Origin: Trichostrongylus colubriformis
Taxonomy: Eukaryota > Nematoda > Chromadorea > Rhabditida > Trichostrongylidae
Direction: 5' to 3'
Assembly: GCA_963978905.1 (NCBI GenBank)
Contig: OZ022259.1
Coordinates: forward strand, 7,130,001 to 7,194,000
DNA length: 64,000 nucleotides
Part shown: one piece after another, positions 44,801 through 53,648 of the stretch
Layout of the letters: each line of letters begins with the position of its first letter
Position numbering within the stretch: the stretch's first letter is position 1
Made by a program: the position numbers and the translations under genes
The notes under the pieces: model-generated
What the model was told of the DNA's origin: nothing
Seen by the model: only the letters and a program-made list of their open reading frames with translations
The model's database searches: none

Positions 44801-47731
44801 GCTTGCCTGTTATATGGAAGTTAAGATGATTAGCGCAGTGCGCAACTAGTAGTCTGCCGAAGATAAGCGACTTTTTCAATTACTCGATCGATTCTGACGG
44901 AATGAGCTTAAAAATTTTCGAAAATCTGTGAGAAGCTCTTGTTGAAAGTGTCGTGAAGGTAGTTCACTGAAAAGATGATGTTTGTGCAGAACATTGGCGA
45001 ACAAACTCGAACAGGTGAATGTGAGTCCCAAAAAAGTCGGTGCTCACCCGAGGGTACGAAAAGGATTGTACAACATCATTCACGAGGAACTGCTGACACA
45101 CTCATCCAAATTCGACATTGCATAAGTCGTTGAACTGGTCGCATCGAGGCAAATCCGAAGCTTTCAAGGCTTTGCAATTTCATCCAGTTTAAAAGAAGAT
45201 ATGGCAGTGTGGCGGTTTGCTTCTAATGTTTCGTTGCCATGTGTCGATTTTCAAAAAATGTGAGCGTATTGTAGCTTCATACGATAGGTTTCCCATTCTT
45301 ACTTTTGTTCCCTCCGATGTATTAGGTTGTCCGAAAAGTAATGAGACAAATGTCGTAGTGCAGTGATTCGTCGGTAACTTTATTACAAATCAATATCATT
45401 TACTATAATATTCGCCATTGTGTTCCTTCACATACTGCCATCTTTGCGGCAGAGATCTGATTCCATTAGCAAAGAACTCCGGAGGCTTCGACTTCAAGAA
45501 GTTGTTGACAGCTAATTCGACGATCTCTCGATTGGTGAATTTTTTTCCAGCAAAAGAGGATTGAAGAGAACGAAATATGTGGAAGGCTGATGGAGCGAGA
45601 TCTGGTGAGTACGGTGGATGGGATACAAGTTCGATCTTCAGTTCTCTCAGCTTACTCTGAGTCCTTTTCGACGTGTGTGGCCTGGCGTTATCCATGAGGA
45701 GTAGGATTTTGCCTCTCCCACGACGGCGACTACGCAGAATTTCAGCTACTCTTTCCAGCTGAGTACAGAATCTTTCAGAGTCGACCATAGAACCAGTTGG
45801 AACCAGTTCCCAAAACACCGGGGCTTCAATATCCCACCAAAATGAGAGCAACTCCTTCTTGTCATGATCGGGATGTTTCGGCTGTGGTTTCGGCAATTCA
45901 TCGAAGTCGACCCAATGTTTTCGGCGCACCGTGTTATCGTAGACACAATACTTCTCATCCATGGTAACGATGGAGTCGATCCAGGAAAGCGTGCGATGAC
46001 GGCTGAGCAGAGAAGTGCACACTTCAACACGCTTCTTCTTGTCGTGAGGGCTGAGAGCGTGCGGAAGAACCCGAGGCAACTTTGCCACTTTACCTGACGC
46101 ACGAAGAACATCGTGTACCGTGGATTTAGGAGCACCCGAGGAGGTGGCAAGCTCGCGCACTGTAACGTTATGTCGTTCCTCACAGATGGCAAGTATGAGC
46201 TGCTTCTTTCGCGTCAGTGGACGTCCTGAACGACTACAGTCTTCGAGACATTTCCCTCCTTTGTCGAACTTGCCGTACCATCTGAAGCACGTCGCTCGAG
46301 AAGGTGCTCGATCCTTCATTTCTTCCAGCAAAAGCCGATGGGCCTCATCCGCGGATTTACCTGAACGATAGTGTAGAAGGAGAGCTGCCCGATACAGCTT
46401 TTTTTCCACATCCATCTTTAGCACGTTTGTGAAAGATGAAAACAGTATGGACCATATGCCCTTGGTGGCATGTACTGGACTCGAAACACTAAATTCCAGA
46501 ATTTTGTCCTCTCACGACTTCGACGTCCAAAAATACTTAATGTTGAATCTCACCACTGCATTTGTCTCATTACTTTTCGGACTACCTAATACTAGCCAGC
46601 GCGTCATAGATATGCCCCAGCGCACCCTTTTCCATATCGCCATTCACATTCGCGCAAGTACATTATCATGCTCAGTGCTTTTACCGCACTCAGATTATCC
46701 TGTGATGCTCATTTATTGGACTATTAGGTAAAACTATGGTAAAACTCAAAAGTGATGTACAGGAGCTATAAAACATGCCATCAATCAACGTTTGCGACTG
46801 AAACGGTGGCAGTTCGAAGGCACATACTACTGATAGTCACTGGTTGAAGTTGGTTGGGAGATAGGGCATGTCTTCCATCGCGGCATGCAAAAAGAGGAGT
46901 GACATACCTCCCAATCTTTTTCTACAAATGGCGATGTGGAGTGCATAATCTTTTCGGCAATTACTGCGGCACCGTTAATGTGCTTTCGAATAAGGGAAGC
47001 AACATGCCTGTAAGTCTACGTATCAAATAAGCAGCATACTAGCCCTCGTCATAAATTATCCGTAGAAAGAACTAACTGTGAGCTAAGCTGAACAAAAGAA
47101 GAACCAAGCTAAGATTAAGTTCAGCTGATGTTTCCAAATCGGATCGGATTTCCATGTGATTCAAATAAAGACGGCATATTTTTTTCTTTTTTGACAGAAA
47201 TAAATTCCTTTTCCATACACTTCCTTCTTTTTTCAGAAACAGAAACTTTAAAATTTACTTTGTCTTCGGTCTTCGCAGGAAAATCAAAATCTTTTAGGGT
47301 GACAGCGGCAGTGGAGTAATTGCGAAATACAAGAACAGATATTACCTATTCGGTTTAGACTTAAAAGGGGTAACGTGTGGTTACCTACTTGAGGAAGAGC
47401 AGGGAGATTTCAATGCAGAGGCAAGTACTTGTATTTGGCCGGAAACTCGTCAACACGTCTATCATTCCAGATGCACACCGATATTGCGTTCTATACAGCA
47501 GCGATAGATAGCTTCATAAATATGAAAATCGAAAATCGCGAAAGTGAATGGGATGAAGTAATCCCATTCCGCGAGGATGAAATAGTCCCATTCACAGAAG
47601 ATGAGAATTCGATGAGTATTGAAGAACCTGAGTCATCGGATTTGCCAGACCAGAATAACTTGCAGCCATCATTAACCCAAATTAAAGGATTTATATATGC
47701 ATTCCTTCTTCTATATTCTTGTCTTTATTAA
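35877..47731 (+). CDS. S1-family (chymotrypsin-like) serine protease, 5' exons uncertain
   Basis: Secreted-type endopeptidase fold. Exons in matching phase: 35877-35973, 36264-36345, 36454-36523, 36560-36732, 41763-42016, 42183-42280, 47298-47420 and 47471-47731 (TAA). The catalytic domain starts VMGGESVFMGELPWTV. The triad is His in IMTAAHCF, Asp in EDIAFLELEKE and Ser in CMGDSGSG. Residue 189 (chymotrypsin numbering by position) reads Asn rather than Asp or Ser, so specificity is unclear. The fold ends HTDIAFYTAAIDSF, then an acidic linker (EWDEV, FREDE, FTEDE) and a hydrophobic C-terminus (GFIYAFLLLY). The last intron, 47421-47470, uses a GC donor (gag|gcaagt). The LINE fills intron 36733-41762 and the mariner lies in intron 42281-47297. 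AATAAA overlaps the stop (47731-47736). The leader and activation site were not found with confidence. Confidence 0.85.
37819..38355 (+). pseudogene. LINE ORF1 remnant (coiled-coil protein)
   Basis: The reading frame VKQVNDSKAVPDCVKKW... runs into a leucine-rich coiled coil and a stop near 38021. A second frame (SYEEIERRRSIVISGVP... VLPCSFYQRV) continues to 38355. These are probably one original frame broken by a shift. Its function in LINEs is RNA binding. Confidence 0.55.
38600..39738 (+). pseudogene. LINE ORF2 N-terminal part: APE-type endonuclease
   Basis: It starts out of frame (LLTNIRSL... LAETWLADRKS, stop at 38740), then continues in the frame open at 38698-39738. Endonuclease motifs are visible: LLNGDFNFPNINW and PPLGTSDHASIEFF (the SDH motif). 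A 15-bp tandem duplication (gtccgcactatttaa) at about 39651-39680 duplicates residues SALFK. The frame ends at TAG 39738; coding similarity continues in another frame. Confidence 0.75.
40002..41387 (+). CDS. LINE ORF2 C-terminal part: reverse transcriptase
   Basis: An open frame of 461 codons covering the RT and C-terminal region of a CR1/jockey-type element. Motifs are in order: IPKKPPHDNPSNYRPVSITS, QHGFRSARSTVSHML, MIYFDYAEAFDRVNH (first catalytic Asp), CPSGVPQGSVLSP, and CKVFADDVKIY (FADD active site). LLPIYTYDLP deviates from the usual LLFLIYINDLP. The first Met is probably not a true start: the RT is cut off from the endonuclease by a frameshift near 39738 and a stop near 39955. RT would copy the element's RNA at the target site; this copy is inactive as a whole. 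Confidence 0.8.
   Translation: MCMFRAEVPLRWKISFVSPIPKKPPHDNPSNYRPVSITSVFCRVFEKVMKRVIDDHLEKYRILPACQHGFRSARSTVSHMLEALNEWTAALDEEKDVDMIYFDYAEAFDRVNHSKLLIKLNHVGIHSRIVAWIESFLRLRSFTARVRNSFSTVRACPSGVPQGSVLSPVLLPIYTYDLPRVVDEVGVQCKVFADDVKIYRALRTETDFLLIQRAINAVLDWSAMWELPLSSEKTLVLHLGRSQPGCNYHIGDVVLSRVDEVKYLGFMVDRNLRFDSHCSYIANKAESRLFQLLRSLYTRDPGLLIRAYKCFIRPILEYGTTIFYPQSKKSTLRLESNQNSFTRKALIRALGFNYNAIPRVVVRNKMLGLESLQCRRKKFDILPAFEIITGEMSVDMQGSFTLLPSSTRGQNLKPFLPRARSSIRAKFFTVRAFSEFAKFSKKYLLASSVAQLKRKMHEYYA
42311..42391 (+). other. In-phase decoy or alternative terminal exon of the protease
   Basis: Thirty bases after the donor at 42280 an acceptor (aagttattag) is followed by ggtgac, the same six bases that start the true serine exon at 47298. 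The frame reads GDQPGLTEVEW and stops at 42391. Used as a terminal exon, it would give a protease lacking the catalytic Ser and C-terminal barrel strands. Usage is not shown, and the 30-bp gap is too short for a normal intron. Confidence 0.2.
42425..43095. repeat. Family D copy interrupted by a family A MITE
   Basis: The left part (gaagaggttatatgtggcgaaa... cgcggcttggggtctt) and right part (ggcctgtctgcagtccactacggctagtgacgtagaggga... gttctttctctactcttatattgctgagcac) align in order with the copy at 27590-27960. Between them lies a family A element. Confidence 0.6.
42626..42919. mobile_element. Family A MITE nested in family D repeat
   Basis: Left end gcgttcataccttgggcacc and right end cggtgcgcaaagtatgaacgcggcc are inverted. 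The interior pairs tggcgctgtgccagtatggtgat with a complementary block near 42730-42775, so the whole folds back. Similar internal sequence occurs at 47953-48209. Confidence 0.65.
44395..44523. mobile_element. Family A hairpin MITE, TTC target duplication
   Basis: Left ggccgcggtcatacttcgcg and right gttaagtttgaccgcgacc are imperfect inverted ends; ttc flanks both sides (44392-44394 and 44524-44526). Located in the protease intron 42281-47297. Confidence 0.75.
44636..44780. repeat. Interspersed repeat shared with 30540-30690
   Basis: The second copy of the gcgctttttcaccgggatttcg repeat, followed by tagccttcctaggcc, ccatgtgagt and tgctgtcttta. Non-coding; lies in the protease intron. Confidence 0.5.
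45322..46589 (-). mobile_element. Full-length mariner transposon
   Basis: 1,268 bp with terminal inverted repeats of about 28 bp (TTAGGTTGTCCGAAAAGTAA at the left; the complement with one early mismatch at the right) and TA target duplications at 45320-45321 and 46590-46591. It encodes one transposase on the - strand, opposite to the host gene. The intact ends and uninterrupted frame imply a fairly recent insertion into the protease intron. Confidence 0.93.
45396..46424 (-). CDS. Mariner transposase, 342 aa, third catalytic Asp replaced by Ala
   Basis: The enzyme that cuts and pastes mariner DNA in the nucleus. The frame is uninterrupted and of normal length (about 340-350 aa). The N-terminal half has the paired helix-turn-helix DNA-binding region (FRWYGKFDKGGKCLEDCSRSGRP; TVRELATSSGAPKSTVHDVL) and a variant of the WVPHxL linker motif (RVLPHAL). 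Catalytic DDE/D residues: first Asp in VTMDEKYCVYDN, second in LLMDNARPHTS. The third, expected 35 residues later in the YSPDLAPSD signature, reads YSPDLAPSAFHIF, with Ala (codon at 45585-45587). The family uses a DD34D triad, so this copy should bind its ends but not catalyse transposition. Sequencing error cannot be excluded. Confidence 0.93.
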   Translation of the reverse strand: MLKMDVEKKLYRAALLLHYRSGKSADEAHRLLLEEMKDRAPSRATCFRWYGKFDKGGKCLEDCSRSGRPLTRKKQLILAICEERHNVTVRELATSSGAPKSTVHDVLRASGKVAKLPRVLPHALSPHDKKKRVEVCTSLLSRHRTLSWIDSIVTMDEKYCVYDNTVRRKHWVDFDELPKPQPKHPDHDKKELLSFWWDIEAPVFWELVPTGSMVDSERFCTQLERVAEILRSRRRGRGKILLLMDNARPHTSKRTQSKLRELKIELVSHPPYSPDLAPSAFHIFRSLQSSFAGKKFTNREIVELAVNNFLKSKPPEFFANGIRSLPQRWQYVKEHNGEYYSK

Positions 47732-47952
47732 ATAAAAATAACAAATTTCCGCGACTTTATGTTCAGTCACAGAGATCGCAGATTGGCCTAAGAGGAATAC
47801 AGAGCATTTGGAAGTCATAGATGTGGGCACGACGGGGGTTAAATAATACGAGAAGTTTCTCATTTTTCTTGGTAATCCTTACACTAGACCAGGCAGCACT
47901 GCTAGCTCTCTCCCTCCTCTTTTCCGCCCACCATGACGTCATCGCTCAGTGA

Positions 47953-48209
47953 GGCCGCTTTCATACTTTGCGCACGCCGGACGGCGTCAAACTTACGCAA
48001 CCATTTGCCCGCGCGCCAAGATTCGAAGCGGCCACAATCACCATGCTGTAGTGTGATTAATTCAAGAATTTTGCAAACGCTGCGCATCATCTATGGACGC
48101 CGTCGTCGGCGGTGGGCAAATGGTTGCGTGAGTTTGACGCAGGTGACGGCGTCAAACTGATGCTGTCGCCGCCGGTGACGGCGTCGGTGCGCAAAGTATG
48201 AAAGCGGCC
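47953..48209. mobile_element. Family A hairpin MITE, long form
   Basis: Left ggccgctttcatactttgcg against right cgcaaagtatgaaagcggcc is a perfect terminal pair. Flanks are tga on the left and taa on the right, a 3-bp target duplication with one change. Interior blocks aaccatttgccc and gggcaaatggtt also pair. Confidence 0.8.
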
Positions 48210-49028
48210 TAATGAGCAGCATGTACTTTTGATGATTACTTCTTCCGGTTGCGTTTAATGAATGGTTTATACTACTACGTAATTGAAATCGATCAAGAAC
48301 GAGTTGTGCCTGAGGTGGCTCAGCACGTCGAGCTCAAAACAGCCACAATCAAACAGCGACAACCTGGAAACAAACAATAATACTCTTCTCACTCCAAAAA
48401 TTCAACATATTTTCTGCTGTAACACCCAGTTTTCTTTTTTTTTTTTGCTGTGGTTGTACAACCGAATTATTGCACCCAACGATCTTTATCAGGCTCAGGA
48501 GACCTGTGGTTTTCATTTCGTTGTTAGCCGCAGGTTGTTAAACCCTTTCTGTGTTCTTTTTTCACCACTTGGCTATCGCACAGTAATTCTGTATTCTTTC
48601 ACACCACTTGGGCTATTACACAGTACTATCCTTTAACATACTTCTCTTTTCTATTCGACGTATTGTTAGATAGCGATTCTCAGTCGATCGTCCCAAATAT
48701 TAATGAGTTAGCTTCCCTTTCTCTACGATCTACATGTAACATATGCACTTTGGTGTATGATAATAAATGCAATTTCGCGTAAAGCTCTACAAAAATAGCA
48801 CCGCACTCAACCAGCAAGATGGCATTTACCTGCAACAGTTTATCAGTGAGGTCTATCTGCGCTTCCAGAGCATGTTGAAAAGATTGCTCATATGACACAT
48901 GTTGCTTGTCCCAGCCGCCGTGATTTGGTCCCGATCAAGAAGGGAATAAGCCTATGCTCGAGCTTTTGAGATTTTGTGCGATCTCTTATTGAAAGTATCC
49001 CTCTTATGGACGCCCCACATCCTGCTTG

Positions 49029-49155
49029 GGCCGCGTTCACACTTTACGCCGGCAGGCGTGGCTGCGTTCACAGACAGCGAAGCAGAGTGGCACACACGGA
49101 GACGCAAAGGACGCAGCCACGGCCTGCCGCCGGCACGTAAAGTATGAACGCGGCC
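49029..49155. mobile_element. Family A hairpin MITE
   Basis: Left ggccgcgttcacactttacg and right cgtaaagtatgaacgcggcc form the ends; flanks are ttg and tta. The interior carries the ggcaggcgtggctgcgttca block shared with the 4135 copy. Confidence 0.8.
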
Positions 49156-51331
49156 TTAGATGGCTCCGCTAACAACAGTGCTGCGGACGCGATGTCACAA
49201 GGAACGCCACGTGCGGCGACCAAGTTCAGGCGCGCCACCGCTGGAGGCCATTCCTGACCCAGATGGCAGAAACTTTTCCATCTTTCCAGTATTCAAGTGT
49301 TTCTTTATGGTCACAAATAGCGGACGTAACTGCAAACGTGGATTAAAACCAGTAGAATTGTCTGATTTAAGTGTTGCGAGTCTACGGTTCTGCAAATAAG
49401 TGTGGTTGCAAGGATTCAGCTCGCCAGCTTTATGCAAGACGACAAAGTACCCATCAAGTGGCTGCTTTTGCCAGAGTTTGGGACATTTACTGCCAGCATA
49501 CTTAAAAAATAGAATAATTCTTTGATATTTATTGGGTGCAACCGTCATTCAAGACCGTTGGGGAGCTCAAGGAGTTCATAGGTTACCAGGTAAAGATGAA
49601 TTGTTGTGGCTTCTTGCGAATTACGTTGAGCTGATAGGTGACTCCAACTTGTAATCGGTTGCACAATAAGTTCGGCTTCTATATCCTCTTTTTTTCACAA
49701 GGACCTCTTTGTTTGCCGGCAAAGCATCTTATTGTTTAATATTTTCAACCTCAGAAATGAAATATCCCGAAGCAGAGATCTGCTCTTTTGCCACCTGCCT
49801 CCTTCTTCACTTAGCACTGAGGCACAAAAAGTTACCTTCTCCGCTCATCGTCGGATGTTATGAGGAGAATAAAAGAATAATATTTAGTTCTCTATAATAA
49901 TCAAAGTTTTTCGGTTAATAGAATTGTTCAAAAAAAACCTCAGTTACATATAAGCCAACAAGAGCAAGTGCAGCCGCCAGTGCTGATTTCATCCTCCTGG
50001 GTATTCCATTTATAAGCCTTGAAAATCTTGAAAATCAACGATTCAAGAAAAAAGAGCAGGAAAAGCTCTGTCGAATACTTATATCTTTTCTTGAAAGGAT
50101 TCGGTGAGCGTTGTGAAAAAACGAACCTATTGTACAACTCTATAGTTTGATGAAGGCCGGGCCCTACTGTCATAACTGATAGCGACGAACGTCAGCACCA
50201 CCTCCCGTTGTCATTTGTCGGCGACATGGCTACTAGATCAGCGTTACGGGAACAGCAACGATCAGCTACTGCTCTATGAGCTACTTAATTGACCTTAAAA
50301 CCTTGGACCACATCCATAAACGCAGCCCCAACACATTATTTGTTTATTATTTATTTATTCATTTTTTATCAAATAGTTCAAGCCTAATGCTGAAACCGAT
50401 AGGAAAATATCAGCAAAGAGAATGCTTTAAAACGAAAAAGGGAACAAGAAGAGATGAAAACATTCAAAACAGGTGATTTAAGAGATCATTCAGAAGTGAA
50501 GACTTGTTCATGATCAGCAGCGTGGGCCGATGAGCATCAGGTGAGTAGCTGCGTGGCTAGTATTTTGGGTCGGTTGTAGGGGGGAGGTAGATGCATTTGG
50601 TGAGCGGTGGTCGACAGAATCCTCAATAGGTCTCTGTTTTCTGGAGCCCCCGAGGGAAGACTTCTTTGGCTGCTATGGTAGTATGGAGAAGGAGTCATGT
50701 TTCTGACAAATTCTCCCAACACAATGCTTGATCCTACTTATAGGTTTCGAAGCACAGTGAGAGGCTTGCATAATCTTCGCAGGACGACTTTAAACGCAAG
50801 TGGTTGTGTATACGATTCTGTACATATTTTACTTCCCATGCGTCACTAGCCACTGCCACCTGCTCAAAATTGGCCTGAATACTCCTGTACCATAGCTGAA
50901 AGACAGATGAAGCTCTTGAAAAAAATCACTACTCGGATACATTCTGCCTGTTGCTTTTCTTGAGCCTTCTCTTTGGATCTCTCGATCCAGAAAAGTTACC
51001 GATGGCATTTGTGCTGTCTATGCATTCCATTCCATTGTTCTTCGAGTCTGATAAGGTCACCTTGAACTCGTGAAGGACTCGTCCGCATGAACGTACCTGA
51101 TAAGGCTACGACGCAAAGCGAAGTGCTTTAATTCCGCCTTGATCGGTATAAAAAGACTGACCTTTATCAGAGCACAAAAATGGCTTACCAGCCAATACTA
51201 TCATTTACTTGCTTCTTCTCCTTATGTTCACTTCATACCAGCACAGTTACACCTTGAGACCTTATACTTCCAAGATTTTACCCATGCGCTTACCATGGGT
51301 AATCACATTTGTACCGTTGCTCCAAAATGTG

Positions 51332-51339
51332 CTTTCAGA
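51332..51339 (+). promoter_or_regulatory. Probable spliced-leader trans-splice acceptor
   Basis: ctttcag ends one base before the ATG at 51340 and matches the nematode acceptor consensus. No upstream exon with a donor in the right phase was seen, so it is best explained as a trans-splice site defining a 5' UTR of almost zero length. Confidence 0.55.
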
Positions 51340-52115
51340 ATGATCGTCAGGACTGCCGCCGTACTTCTAGCCCTCTTCGGTACATCCCTCGCCTGCAGTA
51401 CTACTTGGCCCAACGGTACAGACACCAAGCCGACCTGGTACCAATGCAACAGCGGCCCCATCACATTCTTCAATGCAACGCCTTTTGATCAAAGTGGTAC
51501 GTAGCCGAACCGACTAAACCTTCAGAATTTCGGATTTTCGATCGATAATCAGTTTGTAAGGGTCTGACTATAGTCATCTAGGATATCTGGTAGAAAATAA
51601 ATGGTAAATAATGTTGATAGTAGGCTGAAAAATAGAAACAAATGCGATTTAGGTGCATACGAGTATCCCGTGCACTTGAGCAAACCTCTAATTATCAAGG
51701 CCGATATCAATAACCCTAAGACTTCCTATGGATCGCCTAATTTGAAGCAGACGACAAACATCTGGAGTTGGACAACAACCTGTAACTGGAGCTCCGTTCC
51801 TACCTTTGGAATGCTGTGAGTACCCTGCGGAGCCGATCGCCTTGAATTTTGAGGGTTTTTCAACATGCAACTTAACAGAATCATCAAATACTGCCTTACA
51901 GGAAGAACCTGGACGCCTGCACTAATGGCATCCCATGCCCGATTAAGACTGGACGACAAGAAATGGACATGGTTATGGATTTCTCGCCATACAGCGCCAT
52001 TATTTCACTGCTCAAAGACGACGCTCCTTATCAACTTCAGATGATTCTCCATGATGCCGCCACCAAAACCGACGTCGGATGTATAACATTCCAAGCGAGG
52101 GCACGAATTCAATGA
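51340..52115 (+). CDS. Small secreted ML-domain-like protein (177 aa)
   Basis: Predicted secreted lipid-binding protein of the MD-2/ML (NPC2, GM2 activator) type; the family call rests on overall pattern. Three exons in matching phase: 51340-51496, 51653-51815 and 51902-52115 (TGA). The start follows a ctttcag acceptor by one base and begins a clean signal peptide (MIVRTAAVLLALFGTSLAC). Six or more cysteines follow: WYQCNSGPITFF in exon 1, WTTTCNWSS in exon 2, then DACTNGIPCPIKTG and YQLQMILHDA... VGCITFQAR in exon 3. The CPIKTG motif followed by a Tyr-Gln-Leu strand and a late Cys is typical of nematode ML proteins. Introns are short (156 and 86 bp), unlike the other genes here. An alternative is a nematode-specific secreted family of unknown function. 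Confidence 0.8.
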
Positions 52116-52239
52116 TTGTACAAAGTGTAGAACAAATTTTAATGATAGTGCTGTGATACTATGGGTATTATGTTGATGAATGAACGGATATCATCCAATA
52201 ATTTTTTTTACATTTGGTCTTATCAAAGCTCCATTACTA

Positions 52240-52565
52240 TTAGGTTGACAGGAAAGTTTTGGCCGGTTTTTGCGATTTCAACTGTGGGGGATCATAACTC
52301 GGTTCAGAGCGCATCTCTCCTCACAGAATAAGCACCATCGATTCGCTACACTCTTGGCAACATTATGTATCCCTGAATGTTCAAAATTGATGAACGGCTG
52401 ATGATTTATATTACGCGAAATAAAAAAAAGTCGACCCCAAACCGCTATTCTTTCTGAACACACTGATACCGAAGGAGCTGCCCAGATGTTACGGAGAGTG
52501 GGGCTTAGTTAGCGCTAGATATAGTGAATACCATGGACGAGTAAAGGCTTCCCTGCAACTGCTTT
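52240..52565. mobile_element. Mariner remnant with one terminal repeat
   Basis: Begins TA then TTAGGTTGACAGGAAAGTTT, closely related to the termini of the elements at 1867 and 45322. The sequence downstream (cgcatctctcctcacagaat... gatgaacggctgatgat) resembles mariner untranslated sequence. No transposase frame and no right end were found. Confidence 0.5.
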
Positions 52566-53362
52566 AATTACTGGAAGAGGATTTGTGGAAAATGCGCTGG
52601 GGTATGGCTGCTCCGAAGGGTCGCGCGGCACCCATTCTTTGGGTTCTTTTTGAATCGAGGCTACCTGAGGTGGTTGAACAGGTTTTTGTGTTGAGGGCCA
52701 ATAATTTTGGACATCCCCTGCAAGTATGGACGTCCATCGCTTTCTGTCGTTTTAGTCAAAGCCATTTGATCAACTGAAAATTCAAGCAACTCGTTCTCAT
52801 TTTTACACTTTTGAAACCAGGGAAGAAGTGTTCCATACGATGCTTCACCCCCTCCCCTTGCAGCCCTCACACTTTCGCTGGGACTCGGCTAAACAAGAAC
52901 TCGTGAAGTGGAGTCAGCCAAAAAGTGTCATCTTCGCGGTACTTTAAAATTTTCCTAATAATTCGAAAACCTTGTGGCATTCCTAATAAAACATACATCA
53001 GAAGGAGCAACTTGTCTAGCTAAGGAGCACAAATGTAAGCTGATTCATGTTAACGCGCTCTGAGATTTGAATTTATCTTGTGAACGCGAGAAACTGGCCA
53101 TAACTTCCCTTACATTCTAATACTAGGAAGTATACCTAATGCGTCTCTTACATATCTGACTGTACGATATGGAATTGCTCATGTAGAGGATTAGTGGAGC
53201 CTTAATGCGTACCGATAACTATCATCAAGTTTCACAAAAGATCGTGATGCACAACGACATGTTATGGGAATATCATCCCAAACAAAAGAAGTGTGTAAAA
53301 GTATGAAAATATGAAAAAAATCATGAAGGTGAAATCAACAAGGGTAGCACCTGGTGCCGAGG

Positions 53363-53648
53363 ATTTTTTTTTTTGGAAAATTTGATCTCCCGGTTGACAC
53401 CTTCTACTCCGCCTATTTCTGGACTCAAGTGCAAGACTACGTACCTTTAAAAGTCGTCATTTTATAATTATAGCATTGATACTCAGTTACTTATTGTAAG
53501 TACAGAGTACAATTATAGATCGAAATCCTTTTTTAAAGTTCACTTCATGGTGCAAAATTTTTTCAATAGGGGGAGGGTCATAGAGGAATTTTCTCAATAG
53601 AGGGCGGAGTAGAAGGCGTCAACCGGGAGATCAAATTTCCAAAAAATA
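53363..53648. repeat. Inverted-repeat element with about 48-bp arms
   Basis: The left arm (ttggaaaatttgatctcccggttgacacc...) and right arm ending 53648 (...ccgggagatcaaatttccaaaaaa) are near-perfect complements, including ttctactccgcc/ggcggagtagaa. The interior is AT-rich and non-coding. Confidence 0.7.

Larger units (their letters stand above)
47737..51339. other. Intergenic region between the protease and the ML-like gene
   Basis: Contains two family A hairpins (47953-48209 and 49029-49155) and otherwise short unrelated frames. A - strand frame at 49195-49548 (117 codons, containing GAPELGRRTWRSL) starts next to the second hairpin and matches no family I recognise. A stretch at 51141-51175 (ggtataaaaagactgacctt) is probably SINE body debris. 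No other gene can be supported. Confidence 0.5.

Noticed and set aside
49195..49548. 117-codon - strand frame
   Set aside because: No start context, splice partners or domain. It begins beside a family A hairpin and is best treated as chance or repeat-derived.
51147..51155. TATA-box-like tataaaaag upstream of the ML-like gene
   Set aside because: The surrounding ggtataaaaagactgacctt matches the body of the SINEs at 19029 and 34025 (gataaaaacactgacttgta), so it is more likely repeat debris than a promoter.
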